Position numbers and translations under genes: made by a program | Part shown: positions 36,862 to 45,068 of the stretch, piece by piece | Position numbering within the stretch: the first letter of the stretch is position 1 | Layout: each line of letters begins with the position of its first letter | Notes under the pieces: generated by a model | Seen by the model: the letters and a program-made list of their open reading frames with translations, nothing else | What the model was told of the DNA's origin: nothing | The model's database searches: none | DNA from: Janthinobacterium silvisoli | GTDB lineage: Bacteria > Pseudomonadota > Gammaproteobacteria > Burkholderiales > Burkholderiaceae_D | Length of the DNA: 64,000 nucleotides | Reading direction: 5' to 3' | NCBI RefSeq assembly: GCF_014200725.1 | Contig: NZ_JACHCL010000001.1 | Span: 248,001 to 312,000 of the forward strand

Positions 36862-37416
36862 TGGCTATCGTCTGAGCAGTATGCAGCCTTTGTACGGCCA
36901 CTATCAGCACGATGGGTACCAAGTAATCCCCAATAAATTATTGTTATTTCTGGCTTCCACAAGTGGCGCACTGCAAGGCGGCCGGCGAGGCTTGCGCGCT
37001 GCTGCAGTGCCAGCACCGCGTCGCAACGAACGCTTTGCATCGCATCCACTTCTGTTCGCCATAAATTGACAATAATTTCCCGAGGATTACTTAGCCGGAC
37101 GGCTAAAGGTAAAGCAACAACTTGCGCCGGACCAGTTCTGGATATGAGCGCTTGTACGTCTTTACGAAGCCGCATCAATCCACTTGCTTCATCAATCTCT
37201 GCCACTTTTTTCGTCAGAAAATTCAACTGACTGTTGCCGTATAGCCGATGATAGAATGCGTCACTTAATTTATTCTGACCGCTCAGCAACATTCATAAAT
37301 TATCATTTTTGCATTTTCATTGCGGCCAGAATGAATATTTATGCAATTTCAAATATAAATTTTTTGAAAATCATTTTTTTGATTTTCAGAATGAATTTTA
37401 GCAGGAGTAAGTATTG
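36862..37416. other. 555-bp intergenic region, GC-to-AT transition
   Basis: The left part (to about 37070) is GC-rich like the rest of the window. The right part, from about 37250, becomes strongly AT-rich and holds an inverted repeat (separate entry). A 150-codon open frame on the minus strand (36840-37292) shows no recognisable family, overlaps the LysR gene and is not called. The composition step suggests the left border of acquired DNA. Confidence 0.55.
37365..37388. repeat. Perfect inverted repeat in AT-rich leader
   Basis: Arms TGAAAATCA and TGATTTTCA (9 bp, perfect) flank a T6 spacer, 28 bp upstream of the acyltransferase ATG. It could be an operator or, with the surrounding poly-T tracts, a terminator-like structure reading into the gene. 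Confidence 0.6.
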
Positions 37417-38505
37417 ATGTCGGAAAGAATGGTATTTGCCCATCTCCTTAGAGGTATAGGCTCAATTTTCGTGCTTATTTCTCATTATGTCGGCATTTTC
37501 TGGATCATGCATCCAGACATTTCCAACCTGATGGGTGCGCCGGTCATTTCAAATTTCCCACATTTGACGTTTCCTCTGAATGTGATTGCAGACTACTGTA
37601 TTTTTTTTGGACAGTTCGGTGTAGGAGCTTTTTTCATTTTAAGTGGTTTTGTCATTCCATTTTCCCTAAAAAATACCGGCACAGGTGAATTTCTTTTTCG
37701 CCGCGCCATACGGATATATCCCGTATATATTGTTGGATTCTCACTGGCGGTGATGGCGATTTTCATTTTATCGTACTACACAGGATCTTCATTTAAATAT
37801 TCAATTGGCGATATTCTTGCACATTTTGGCGTCATCACACGCGCCCCAATGGATGTTGTCCGCATCGATGGCATCAGCTGGACGCTTGAAGTCGAAATAT
37901 ATTTCTACATCATCATGGCTATTGCAGGATCAGTCATATTAAATTTCAACGTCAAAGGTTTTTTTGCAACCACACTCCTGATTGCCTGTATTTGCGCCTA
38001 CTATTTACGTGGCCCGGAATATCTTATTGGTGTGCAAATTGGATCGGGACTGCTATTATTGTTGGGAATAGCATACTATTCTTTCTTGAGTGGCAAAATA
38101 TCGAGGAAAAATCTGATACTCATTGAATTATTGATTTTCATATCAATCATGATTCTTTGGCTGGCAGTGACAAAGCGCGCAAGCTATACCATACAGTGGA
38201 TGGCAGGCTACCTGGTGGCAATCTCTATTTTCCACATAGGTTTTGACTTGAGAAAGAAAATTCGTACAAATTCCATTCTTTCACATTTTTCGGATATCAG
38301 CTATCCACTTTATGTGGTGCATGCCCTGTTTGGCTATACAATAATGTATGTATTGGTAGACAAAGGAGCCGGGGTTTATTTGGCCATCACGACTGCCACA
38401 ATTTCATCCTACCTTATTGCAGTGATGATTCATGTTTTCGTGGAAAAGCCGACGATGGCGCTATCCAAGTCCAGGGGGCGTACCTTATTTACATCAAAAC
38501 CTTAG
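37417..38505 (+). CDS. Acyltransferase 3 (OafA/YrhL-type) membrane protein
   Basis: The ATG at 37417 follows AGGAG by 9 nt and gives 362 residues. About ten hydrophobic segments and the family motifs identify an acyltransferase-3 protein: the N-terminal LLRGIGSIFVLISHYVGIFW with the conserved His, FGVGAFFILSGFVIPFSL, RRAIRIYPVYIVGF and the SWTLEVEIYFYI block. DISYPLYVVHALFGY lies near the end. Such enzymes O-acetylate or O-acylate surface polysaccharides or lipids in the inner membrane. The coding sequence is clearly AT-richer than every other gene here, a strong sign of horizontal transfer. It stands alone. Confidence 0.85.
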   Translation: MSERMVFAHLLRGIGSIFVLISHYVGIFWIMHPDISNLMGAPVISNFPHLTFPLNVIADYCIFFGQFGVGAFFILSGFVIPFSLKNTGTGEFLFRRAIRIYPVYIVGFSLAVMAIFILSYYTGSSFKYSIGDILAHFGVITRAPMDVVRIDGISWTLEVEIYFYIIMAIAGSVILNFNVKGFFATTLLIACICAYYLRGPEYLIGVQIGSGLLLLLGIAYYSFLSGKISRKNLILIELLIFISIMILWLAVTKRASYTIQWMAGYLVAISIFHIGFDLRKKIRTNSILSHFSDISYPLYVVHALFGYTIMYVLVDKGAGVYLAITTATISSYLIAVMIHVFVEKPTMALSKSRGRTLFTSKP

Positions 38506-38545
38506 CCTTACTTTAATCTAGCCTGTGACAAGTGCAATCAAGGTA

Positions 38546-38935
38546 TTACAACTCCTGCGTCAAAAACTGCGCCCTTCCCCGCCCGAATGACCAATCGGCA
38601 TCTGTGTTTTCGACCAGCGAGACGATCAGGTCATCGGGAGACAAGCCGCAAGCTTCTTGTAACTTCTGCGCCAGCAAATCGTAGAAAGCCACTTTTTGCG
38701 CCTGCGGCCTGGGCCGCGAAACCACCGTCAGCAAGACGACGGCTGCGGTTCGCGTATAACCGAGTCCCGTATCTTCCAGTATCAGTTCGCCCGGCTTATG
38801 TTGCGTGACGGATTGATAACGGTCGCTGGCGGGCACGTCGAAAGCCTGGACCATCGCGGCGTGGGCGGCGTCCAGCAAGGTGCGCAGCTCGGTGTCGCTG
38901 CGGCCCTGGATCAGGTCGAATTTCAGTAATGGCAT
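38546..38935 (-). CDS. Tautomerase-superfamily protein
   Basis: The ATG at 38935 gives 129 residues starting MPLLKFDLIQGRSDTELRTL, so Pro is exposed after Met removal, as needed for the catalytic base of 4-oxalocrotonate tautomerase/MIF relatives. YQSVTQHKPGELILEDTGLG and RTAAVVLLTVVSRPR fit the tautomerase_3/YusQ-like branch; ENTDADWSFGRGRAQFL closes the protein. It isomerises a small keto-enol substrate, unknown here. It lies 31 bp behind an MFS gene and is the third gene of the LysR-MFS-tautomerase operon. Confidence 0.85.
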   Translation of the reverse strand: MPLLKFDLIQGRSDTELRTLLDAAHAAMVQAFDVPASDRYQSVTQHKPGELILEDTGLGYTRTAAVVLLTVVSRPRPQAQKVAFYDLLAQKLQEACGLSPDDLIVSLVENTDADWSFGRGRAQFLTQEL

Positions 38936-38966
38936 ACAGATTGTCCTTTTAATAGAGAGGGTTGGA

Positions 38967-40133
38967 TTACAGGCGCAGGCTGACAAGGATGGCCAGCAGC
39001 AGCGCGCAAGCGGCCGCCAGCAAGGAACTGCTGAAATTGTGATGCTGCTTATACAGCGCTTCGGCCAGCACAGGTCCGGTGACTTGGCCGACGCCATACA
39101 CCAGGGTCATGATGGCCACGAGTTTGCTGCCTATTTTGCTGGCCATAGCGCGGGCGGCCCGCTGCGCGGCAGGCATGGCGATGGTTGCCGTGCCCATAAA
39201 AGTGCCGCCAACCAATAAGGCGCTGAGGATATAACTAGTGGCGGACGGAACCAGCGCCGGCAGCGCCACGCCTATGGCTTGCAGCAACAGGTTGAGCCGC
39301 AGCACCTTGCGCGTGCCGTAGCGCTCATGGGCGCGGTACCACAGGAAACAGGAAGGGGCGGCGCTCAGGCCAAACACGGCCCACACGTGGGCGGAATTCA
39401 GATCGGGCAAAGCCAGCTTGACCAGCACCGGCAAATACGTCGCGGTAACGATGTAGCCGAGCCCGGCCAGGCCATAGATCAGTACCAGCGGCCAGGCCGC
39501 CACCGGTGCCTGGCTGATTGATACGGGCTTGAGCAATGCATCGAGCGTGCCCTCGCCGCTGGCGACGATGCCGGGCGCGGCCAGCAAACCCAGCACCAGG
39601 GTGACGCCACACAGCATCAGCCACATGCCGGTGCTGTGCAAACCCAGGTGGGTGGCCAGCACCAGCAATTCGGCCGACAGGGCGATGCCGATGCCCACGC
39701 CCGCGTACAGCAGCGGCGCGCCGCTGCCATGCTTGCGGTGTTCCAGCAGCCACAAGGAGGCGGACACCATGGACAAGGCGCTGAAGAGACCCGCCAGGCC
39801 ACGCACCGTCACGATCAGCCAGACCGGCATCGGCAAGGCCAGTAACCCCAGGCAGGCTACCGTCCCGATGACCGACCAGACACATAGCTTGTGCGCGCCG
39901 CGGGCATGCGCACGCATGGAGAGGATGGCGCCCAGCAAATAGCCCGCATAGTTGGCCGAAGCGGCCAAGCTGCCATCATGCAAGCTCAGCACACCTTCAT
40001 CGACCATATGCGGATAGATCGCCGTAAAGGCAAAGCGGCCAAAACCCATGCCGATCGCCAGGATCATGGCCGCCTCGATGGCCGAACGCAGGCTGGCCCA
40101 GTGTGCGGGCCTATGCCCGGCAAGCGCGCTCAC
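38967..40133 (-). CDS. YbfB/YjiJ-family MFS transporter
   Basis: The 388-residue inner-membrane protein has 12 hydrophobic segments. The N-terminal AMILAIGMGFGRFAFTAIYP is the hallmark of the YbfB/YjiJ MFS branch, supported by ASANYAGYLLGAI, PLLYAGVGIGIALSAELL and YGVGQVTGPVLAEALY. Substrates are not known. The ATG overlaps the upstream LysR stop by 4 bp (ATGA), and the tautomerase gene follows by 31 bp, so all three are one operon. A drug or metabolite efflux role linked to the tautomerase is an inference. Confidence 0.85.
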   Translation of the reverse strand: MSALAGHRPAHWASLRSAIEAAMILAIGMGFGRFAFTAIYPHMVDEGVLSLHDGSLAASANYAGYLLGAILSMRAHARGAHKLCVWSVIGTVACLGLLALPMPVWLIVTVRGLAGLFSALSMVSASLWLLEHRKHGSGAPLLYAGVGIGIALSAELLVLATHLGLHSTGMWLMLCGVTLVLGLLAAPGIVASGEGTLDALLKPVSISQAPVAAWPLVLIYGLAGLGYIVTATYLPVLVKLALPDLNSAHVWAVFGLSAAPSCFLWYRAHERYGTRKVLRLNLLLQAIGVALPALVPSATSYILSALLVGGTFMGTATIAMPAAQRAARAMASKIGSKLVAIMTLVYGVGQVTGPVLAEALYKQHHNFSSSLLAAACALLLAILVSLRL

Positions 40134-41005
40134 AGCGCCACCTCATTGATTTCCTGCAGCAAATGTTGGAAAGCGGGCACGTCGAATCCCGCGCGCCAGA
40201 CCAGTAAGGTATCGGCCTGCCCTGCCGGCAAACTCTTCAGCGATGCAGGCGCATTGGACAGCTTGAGCACGCTGTCGGGCAACACGGTCACGCAGGCGCC
40301 GGCGGCCACGCAAGCGATCATGATGTGATACGAACTCATCTCATGCACTTGCCAGTCTGTGGTGCCGGCAATTTCCAGCTGCTTTTCCGCGATGCTGCGA
40401 TAGGTACAACCTTGCGGGAAGGCCGCCAGCGAGCGCGTGCGCACCTGTGCAGCACTGTGTGCATCCGCTTCGCTGGCGGGCAATAGCAAGCGCAGCTCTT
40501 CACGCCACACGGTCTTGCTCGCCAAACCCAGCTCTTCCAAGGCACCGGGTGATTCAAACGATGGCGGCAATGCCAAAAAGGCGCAATCGAGCAGGCCCGT
40601 ACGTACTTGTTCCAGCAAGGGGCGCGACGGCGCCGTGCTCAGTTCCAGGCGCGTGGCTGGATGGTAGGCGTGATAGGCCGCCAACAATGCAGGCAAGCGG
40701 CTGGCGGCCGTACTTTCCATGCTGCCGACACGCAAGGTGCCACCGTCGCGCCCGCCCGTGACGACATGCCGCGCTTCTTCTTCCAGCGCCAGCAGGCGCT
40801 TGGCATAATCGAGAAAGCGCTCGCCAGCCGCCGACAGGGCCATGCGCTTGTTGGTCCTGACGAAGAGCTCGGCACCGATATCGGCTTCCAGTTGCTGGAT
40901 GCGCGTGGTGACACTGGACGCCGCGCGGCCCAGCCTGGTGGCCGCATGGGTGATGCTGAGCTCACTGGCGACCGAGCAAAATATCCTCAAGGATTCCAGG
41001 TCCAT
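40130..41005 (-). CDS. LysR-family transcriptional regulator
   Basis: The 291-residue protein has the LysR helix-turn-helix (MDLESLRIFCSVASELSITH; AATRLGRAASSVTTRIQQLE) and an effector domain with LRVGSMESTAASRLPALLAA and the late MIACVAAGACVTVLPDSVL. It is the first gene of a leftward operon with an MFS carrier and a tautomerase and is divergent from a nitronate monooxygenase. The 85-bp spacer between the divergent starts contains an inverted repeat fitting a LysR site, so both directions are probably controlled by this protein. Confidence 0.9.
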   Translation of the reverse strand: MDLESLRIFCSVASELSITHAATRLGRAASSVTTRIQQLEADIGAELFVRTNKRMALSAAGERFLDYAKRLLALEEEARHVVTGGRDGGTLRVGSMESTAASRLPALLAAYHAYHPATRLELSTAPSRPLLEQVRTGLLDCAFLALPPSFESPGALEELGLASKTVWREELRLLLPASEADAHSAAQVRTRSLAAFPQGCTYRSIAEKQLEIAGTTDWQVHEMSSYHIMIACVAAGACVTVLPDSVLKLSNAPASLKSLPAGQADTLLVWRAGFDVPAFQHLLQEINEVAL

Positions 41006-41038
41006 CGCATTCTCCGTTTAAAAATGATTGTGCTATTA

Positions 41039-41057
41039 TATTCGAATATTGCGAATA
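41039..41057. promoter_or_regulatory. Inverted repeat, candidate LysR operator
   Basis: TATTCG-N7-CGAATA lies between the divergent LysR and nitronate monooxygenase genes, 33 bp before the latter's ATG. Spacing and dyad symmetry fit the T-N11-A rule for LysR sites. No binding data are available. Confidence 0.55.
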
Positions 41058-41090
41058 ATTTCCAGCCATCATTCTCAACGAGGAAATACC

Positions 41091-42152
41091 ATGAACACCT
41101 CTCAGCACTTTCTTGACCGGCTCTCGATCCAGTTTCCCATTATCCAGGCGCCGATGGCTGGCGTGTCCACGCCGCAGCTGGCTGCCGCTGTTTCGAACGC
41201 GGGGGGCCTGGGGTCCCTGGGCATAGGCGCCAGCACGGTTGCGCAGGCGCGCCAGATGATAGAAGAGACGCGCACGCTGACTAACAAACCTTTCAACGTG
41301 AACGTGTTTTGCCATGCGCCGGCACAACGAGATACTCCTCGCGAAGCGGCCTGGCTAGCCCATCTGGCGCCCTTGTTTGCCGAGGTGAAGGCAGCCCTGC
41401 CCTCTAGCCTCAATGAAATCTATCAAACCTTCCTCAGCGATGAAGAAGTGTTGGCATTGCTGCTGGAGCAGCGCCCGGCCGTCGTCAGCTTCCATTTCGG
41501 CTTGCCACCAAGCGAACATATCGCCGCCCTGCGCCAGGCCGGCATCTACACCATGGCCACCGCCACCAACCTGCACGAAGCGGCGCTGATCGAGCAGGCG
41601 GGTGTCGACGCCATCGTGGCGCAAGGGGTGGAAGCGGGCGGCCATCGCGGCAGTTTCGATCCGGAAGCCATCGACGAGCGGCACAGCACCCTGGTACTGC
41701 TAAGGCTGCTGGCCAGCCGCAGCAAATTGCCCATCATCGCGGCCGGCGGCATCATGGATGGGCAAGGCATCCGCGCCGCGCTGGCTGCGGGCGCTGTAGC
41801 AGCACAGCTGGGCACGGCATTCATCCTGTGCCCAGAATCGGCGGCCAATGCCAGCTACCGCAGCAATCTGCAAAGCGAACGGGCAGCGGCCACGCGCCTG
41901 ACCAGCACCTTCTCGGGCCGGCTGGCGCGTGGCATGGTCAATCGTTTTATCGAATATGCCGAAGCAGCAGGCAGCCCACCGCCAGCCGCCTATCCGGTCG
42001 CCTACGATGCGGCCAAGCAATTGAATGCGGCTGCAAGCAAGCTGGGCAACAGCGAATTTGCCGGCCAGTGGGCTGGCCAAGGGGCGCCCTTGATCCGTGA
42101 CATGCCAACAGCGCAGCTTGTTGCAACCCTGGTCAGGGAAATAGCAGGCTGA
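41091..42152 (+). CDS. Nitronate monooxygenase (NPD family)
   Basis: GAGGAAATACC precedes the ATG; the product has 353 residues. It begins with the FMN-barrel signature [20 protein letters not shown] and [12 protein letters not shown]. Typical later motifs are [32 protein letters not shown] and [13 protein letters not shown]. These belong to FMN-dependent nitronate monooxygenases (2-nitropropane dioxygenase family), which oxidise alkyl nitronates, perhaps to detoxify propionate 3-nitronate. It is divergent from the LysR-MFS-tautomerase operon. Enoyl-ACP reductase FabK shares the fold but is a poorer match. Confidence 0.9.
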   Translation: MNTSQHFLDRLSIQFPIIQAPMAGVSTPQLAAAVSNAGGLGSLGIGASTVAQARQMIEETRTLTNKPFNVNVFCHAPAQRDTPREAAWLAHLAPLFAEVKAALPSSLNEIYQTFLSDEEVLALLLEQRPAVVSFHFGLPPSEHIAALRQAGIYTMATATNLHEAALIEQAGVDAIVAQGVEAGGHRGSFDPEAIDERHSTLVLLRLLASRSKLPIIAAGGIMDGQGIRAALAAGAVAAQLGTAFILCPESAANASYRSNLQSERAAATRLTSTFSGRLARGMVNRFIEYAEAAGSPPPAAYPVAYDAAKQLNAAASKLGNSEFAGQWAGQGAPLIRDMPTAQLVATLVREIAG

Positions 42153-42298
42153 TTCTTGCCTCAGCCTGGCTTTCATCGGATGGCCAGGCAACTCAGCCCT
42201 TGATTCCTGTCGTCTGTCGCATTCCCCATAGGATCTAATTGCTTATTTCATACAATCCTTCAGCTCAGCATTCCCAACCTGCCCTGAAGGATAGATTT

Positions 42299-42817
42299 AT
42301 GTGGAAATTGGTCTCTGCCCGCAACTGCCTGCTTGTACTATCGGTCGCAGCCCTGGCTGCATGCACAACGGCCAAAGTGCACCAGCAAACATTCTCCCAG
42401 GCGCCAGAACAGTTAAAGCAGCAAATTGAACAGATGGACACAGCCTTGTTCAGCGCGTTCAACACCTGTGACGTAGGGCGTTTTACAGCACTGCTGACGC
42501 CCGATGTCGAGTTTTACCATGACGAAAGTGGCCGCATGTTATCGGCCCAGTCCCAGGCGGAAGGCTTGAAAACAAGCTGCGCCGAACAGGTAAGCAATGG
42601 AGTACTGCGGCGGGAATTGGTCCAGTCCAGCCTGGAGGTCTACCCGATAGGTAATTACGGTGCGGTGGAAATAGGCACTCACAACTTCTACCGCACCTTA
42701 CCGGGCAAGCCGGAAAAACTGACCACGGTGGCCAAGTTCGTCCATATCTGGCAGCAGGATGGCCAGCAATGGCGCGTGTCACGCATCATTAGTTATGCGC
42801 ATTCGGTGCCGAACTAA
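42299..42817 (+). CDS. NTF2-like (DUF4440-type) lipoprotein
   Basis: AAGGA precedes the ATG at 42299. The 172-residue protein has a lipoprotein signal (NCLLVLSVAALAACTTAKVH) with the Cys around position 22. A small NTF2/SnoaL-type domain follows: ALFSAFNTCDVGRFTALLTP, DVEFYHDESGRMLS and VAKFVHIWQQDGQQWRVSRI. Such domains bind or isomerise small ligands, but no specific activity can be given. A second NTF2-like exported protein is encoded 172 bp downstream in the same direction, separated by a 16-bp palindrome. Confidence 0.8.
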   Translation: MWKLVSARNCLLVLSVAALAACTTAKVHQQTFSQAPEQLKQQIEQMDTALFSAFNTCDVGRFTALLTPDVEFYHDESGRMLSAQSQAEGLKTSCAEQVSNGVLRRELVQSSLEVYPIGNYGAVEIGTHNFYRTLPGKPEKLTTVAKFVHIWQQDGQQWRVSRIISYAHSVPN

Positions 42818-42881
42818 AGTACCAAGCGCATATTTTTGCATGACGGCACGGGGCATCATGCGGGGCACATGCCAATCTCGT

Positions 42882-42897
42882 CCGGAACGCGTTCCGG
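42882..42897. repeat. 16-bp perfect palindrome
   Basis: CCGGAACGCGTTCCGG is a complete palindrome in the 172-bp spacer between the two NTF2-like genes, about 90 bp before the second start. A dimeric regulator site is possible; no hairpin-plus-T pattern follows. Confidence 0.6.
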
Positions 42898-42989
42898 CAT
42901 GCACGGTGCTATGCTAATTGACGCAATTTATCTTGCATTCTAGCAATCAATTCCAAGATAATGTTTTCACATTCTCTTAAAGGTTACCC

Positions 42990-43517
42990 ATGCGTTTTAT
43001 GTCCTCGGCTTTCCTGTGCACATCCCTGTTATTGGGCGGCGGTACCGCGGGCGCGGCCGACAATGTGCCAGCTTATATCGGCAAGTATGTCTCGACGCCG
43101 CAGGATACACGGGCGATCAACAAGGTGATTGAAGACTTCCAGACCGCGATCAAGACCCGGGACCGCAAACTGCTATCGACACTGGTGCTCAATTCGAACA
43201 TCCTGTTCGACTCACCCATGAGTCCTGACGATATCGCCTACGTGCGCGACAAGCATGACGTCACGTTCGACGGCCTGCGCGCTGGAGGGTACGGCGATTT
43301 CGCGCGCCTGGTCGGCACGTCCAAGGTAGCGATCGAGGAAAAATTCTACAACGTGAAGATCACCCAGGACGGCAACGTGGCGTGGGTGATGTTCGACTAT
43401 GAATTCGTGCGGGAAGGAAAAACGCAGAACTACGGGATTGAAACCTGGCAAATGATGAAGGTGGGCGATGAGCAATGGAAAATCGCCAGCGTGATGTGGA
43501 CCATGAACCGGCTGTAA
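42990..43517 (+). CDS. Exported NTF2-like protein
   Basis: The 175-residue protein has a cleavable signal (MRFMSSAFLCTSLLLGGGTA, ending GAAD). An NTF2/SnoaL-like fold follows: NKVIEDFQTAIKTRDRKLLS, SNILFDSPMSPDD, VAIEEKFYNVKITQDGNVAW and WQMMKVGDEQWKIASVMWTM. It is related in fold, but not close in sequence, to the preceding lipoprotein. Function unknown; periplasmic location expected. AAAGG lies upstream of the ATG. It converges on a leftward orphan gene 34 bp downstream. Confidence 0.8.
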   Translation: MRFMSSAFLCTSLLLGGGTAGAADNVPAYIGKYVSTPQDTRAINKVIEDFQTAIKTRDRKLLSTLVLNSNILFDSPMSPDDIAYVRDKHDVTFDGLRAGGYGDFARLVGTSKVAIEEKFYNVKITQDGNVAWVMFDYEFVREGKTQNYGIETWQMMKVGDEQWKIASVMWTMNRL

Positions 43518-43551
43518 CAATGCCCCGGCACCTGTGCACGCAAGCGTCTGA

Positions 43552-44337
43552 TTATGGCAACTTGTGCCGGAAAGTCGGTTCAATATGGCGCGCATGCAGC
43601 CAGCGCACGATATCTTCCAGGGTGGCGTCCTGCAGCAGCAAGCCTGGCGATGCGAGGGGGGCTGCTGCGGCTACACGGGGAGACACGACCGGCTCAGGCG
43701 CCAAACCCGCATGCTGGTTCAATTTGGCCAGCGCCTGGACAAACTGCGCGGGCGCAATGCTGCGCAGACTTTCCAGGAAACCCAGTTGCGCGGCCGGCGT
43801 GGGCGGCATGTCCAGGCCGGGCTCGTCGGCAAACGCAGCGCCCATGCCAGGGTGGATAAAGGCGGCCCACTTGCCCGATGGCTGCAGGCACGGCGGCAAT
43901 TGCGCCTGTTCCAGGTAGGCAGGTGGCGCCACGGCGAGAACATCGGTCGAAGCTGGCAAAAAAGTCGAGCGCAGCAATTGCACAAACTGCTGTGCCTGTA
44001 CCAGCGCCACGGGAGTGGCCAGCGACAGCCATAATTGAAACGCCGTGCCCGAGATGCTGACGGCCGGCGCCGGCAAGTCCAGTTCGTGCTGCAGCGCATT
44101 GGCAATCGTGCACAACGCGGCCCAATGTGCTTCGCCGCCACCCTTACCGCCAAATTCCATCACCAGCGCGCGGACCAGGCCGCTATCGCTGACCAGCTTG
44201 ACGGCCACCGTGTGTTCGCCCGACAGATGGCGCGCCAGCACGGCCGGCGTCAGCGCATGGCTGCTGCCATCGGCTTCCAGATAGCGCTGCTCATCGAACA
44301 GATACAGGCGGTGTAATTCAGAAATCAGTTTATGCAT
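43552..44337 (-). CDS. Hypothetical protein, possible primase-fold (AEP-like)
   Basis: A 261-residue soluble protein. The middle has ALVMEFGGKGGGEAHWAALC, then PAVSISGTAFQLWLSLATPV, which loosely resembles the 'SG-x-G-hxLWL' strand of archaeo-eukaryotic primase/polymerase and LigD-type domains. PSGKWAAFIHPGMGAAFADE is another distinctive block. The C-terminal half is Pro/Ala-rich and ends in a helical LEDIVRWLHARHIEPTFRHK. No catalytic acidic pair is certain, so it may be inactive. The family is not securely identified. It lies 61 bp downstream of the ParB-like gene in the same direction. Confidence 0.6.
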   Translation of the reverse strand: MHKLISELHRLYLFDEQRYLEADGSSHALTPAVLARHLSGEHTVAVKLVSDSGLVRALVMEFGGKGGGEAHWAALCTIANALQHELDLPAPAVSISGTAFQLWLSLATPVALVQAQQFVQLLRSTFLPASTDVLAVAPPAYLEQAQLPPCLQPSGKWAAFIHPGMGAAFADEPGLDMPPTPAAQLGFLESLRSIAPAQFVQALAKLNQHAGLAPEPVVSPRVAAAAPLASPGLLLQDATLEDIVRWLHARHIEPTFRHKLP

Positions 44338-44398
44338 GGTCGGTCCCGTAACACCGCTGGCAAGCTTGCCAGGGTGCCGCGATTATAGCCGAGCAAGC

Positions 44399-45019
44399 TC
44401 AGCCTGGCGGCACCACGCCAGTCCAGCCTGGCAAGTAGCGCGCCTGCTGTGTGCTCGCCAGTTTCATCGCCTGATCCAGCGCCTTGCTGAAATTTTTCTG
44501 CAGGATGGCCGGCGCGATGCGGCTGCGGAAAAAATCGGCCCACAGGAATTCGCTGAATGGCGTCACGTCCTTGGCATACCCCCCGGCGCTGCGCAATTCG
44601 CCGGCCAGGCTGCGGTAGGGATCGTCCTGCAAGCCGCTCAAATGGTGGGGCACGGCGGAAAAATCGCGGCGCAAGCCTTCGCTGTCGTAGGGATGCACCC
44701 ACTGGTGGTGGTCCATCACATGCCAGAAATGCAGCGGTTCCAGCCAGGACAAATCCTTCAATATCATCAGCCGCACGCTTTTCACGCCTTCCTGGTGCAG
44801 CGCCAGGCCGAAATGGTGATGGTCGACGATGTAATGGCGTCCTTCCGGACCGATAATGCTGGGAAACCAGTGATCGGACAGCGCCGTTATGCGCGCCTTC
44901 CTGCCCAGGCTGGCCCAGCGCTGGCGCTTGAGCGCGACTTCGGCCATGCCGACGGTAATCTGCGTGGGCAGCAGCTTGTTCAGCCTTGCCTTCACCAACT
45001 GCGGTTTTGCGCTTGTCAT
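44399..45019 (-). CDS. ParB-like nuclease-fold protein (ParBc_2 type)
   Basis: The 206-residue protein shows the ParB-related pattern LLPTQITVGMAEVALKRQRW. It then has IIGPEGRHYIVDHHHFGLAL with a DHHH cluster, HQWVHPYDSEGLRRDFSAVP and DDPYRSLAGELRSAGGYAKD, ending with PFSEFLWADFFRSRI. These match a family annotated as putative ParB-like nucleases, in which the His-rich loop replaces the GxxR nucleotide motif of true ParB. There is no ParA nearby, so chromosome partitioning is unlikely. Function is unknown. Confidence 0.75.
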   Translation of the reverse strand: MTSAKPQLVKARLNKLLPTQITVGMAEVALKRQRWASLGRKARITALSDHWFPSIIGPEGRHYIVDHHHFGLALHQEGVKSVRLMILKDLSWLEPLHFWHVMDHHQWVHPYDSEGLRRDFSAVPHHLSGLQDDPYRSLAGELRSAGGYAKDVTPFSEFLWADFFRSRIAPAILQKNFSKALDQAMKLASTQQARYLPGWTGVVPPG

Positions 45020-45068
45020 GCCAGCTCCTCGACGGCTTCAGTTGCCTGCCAGCGTAGCATAATCGCGC

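Noticed and set aside
36840..37292. A 150-codon open frame on the minus strand after the LysR gene
   Set aside because: No recognisable domain, overlaps the LysR end, crosses the GC-to-AT step; could be a remnant but cannot be supported as a gene.
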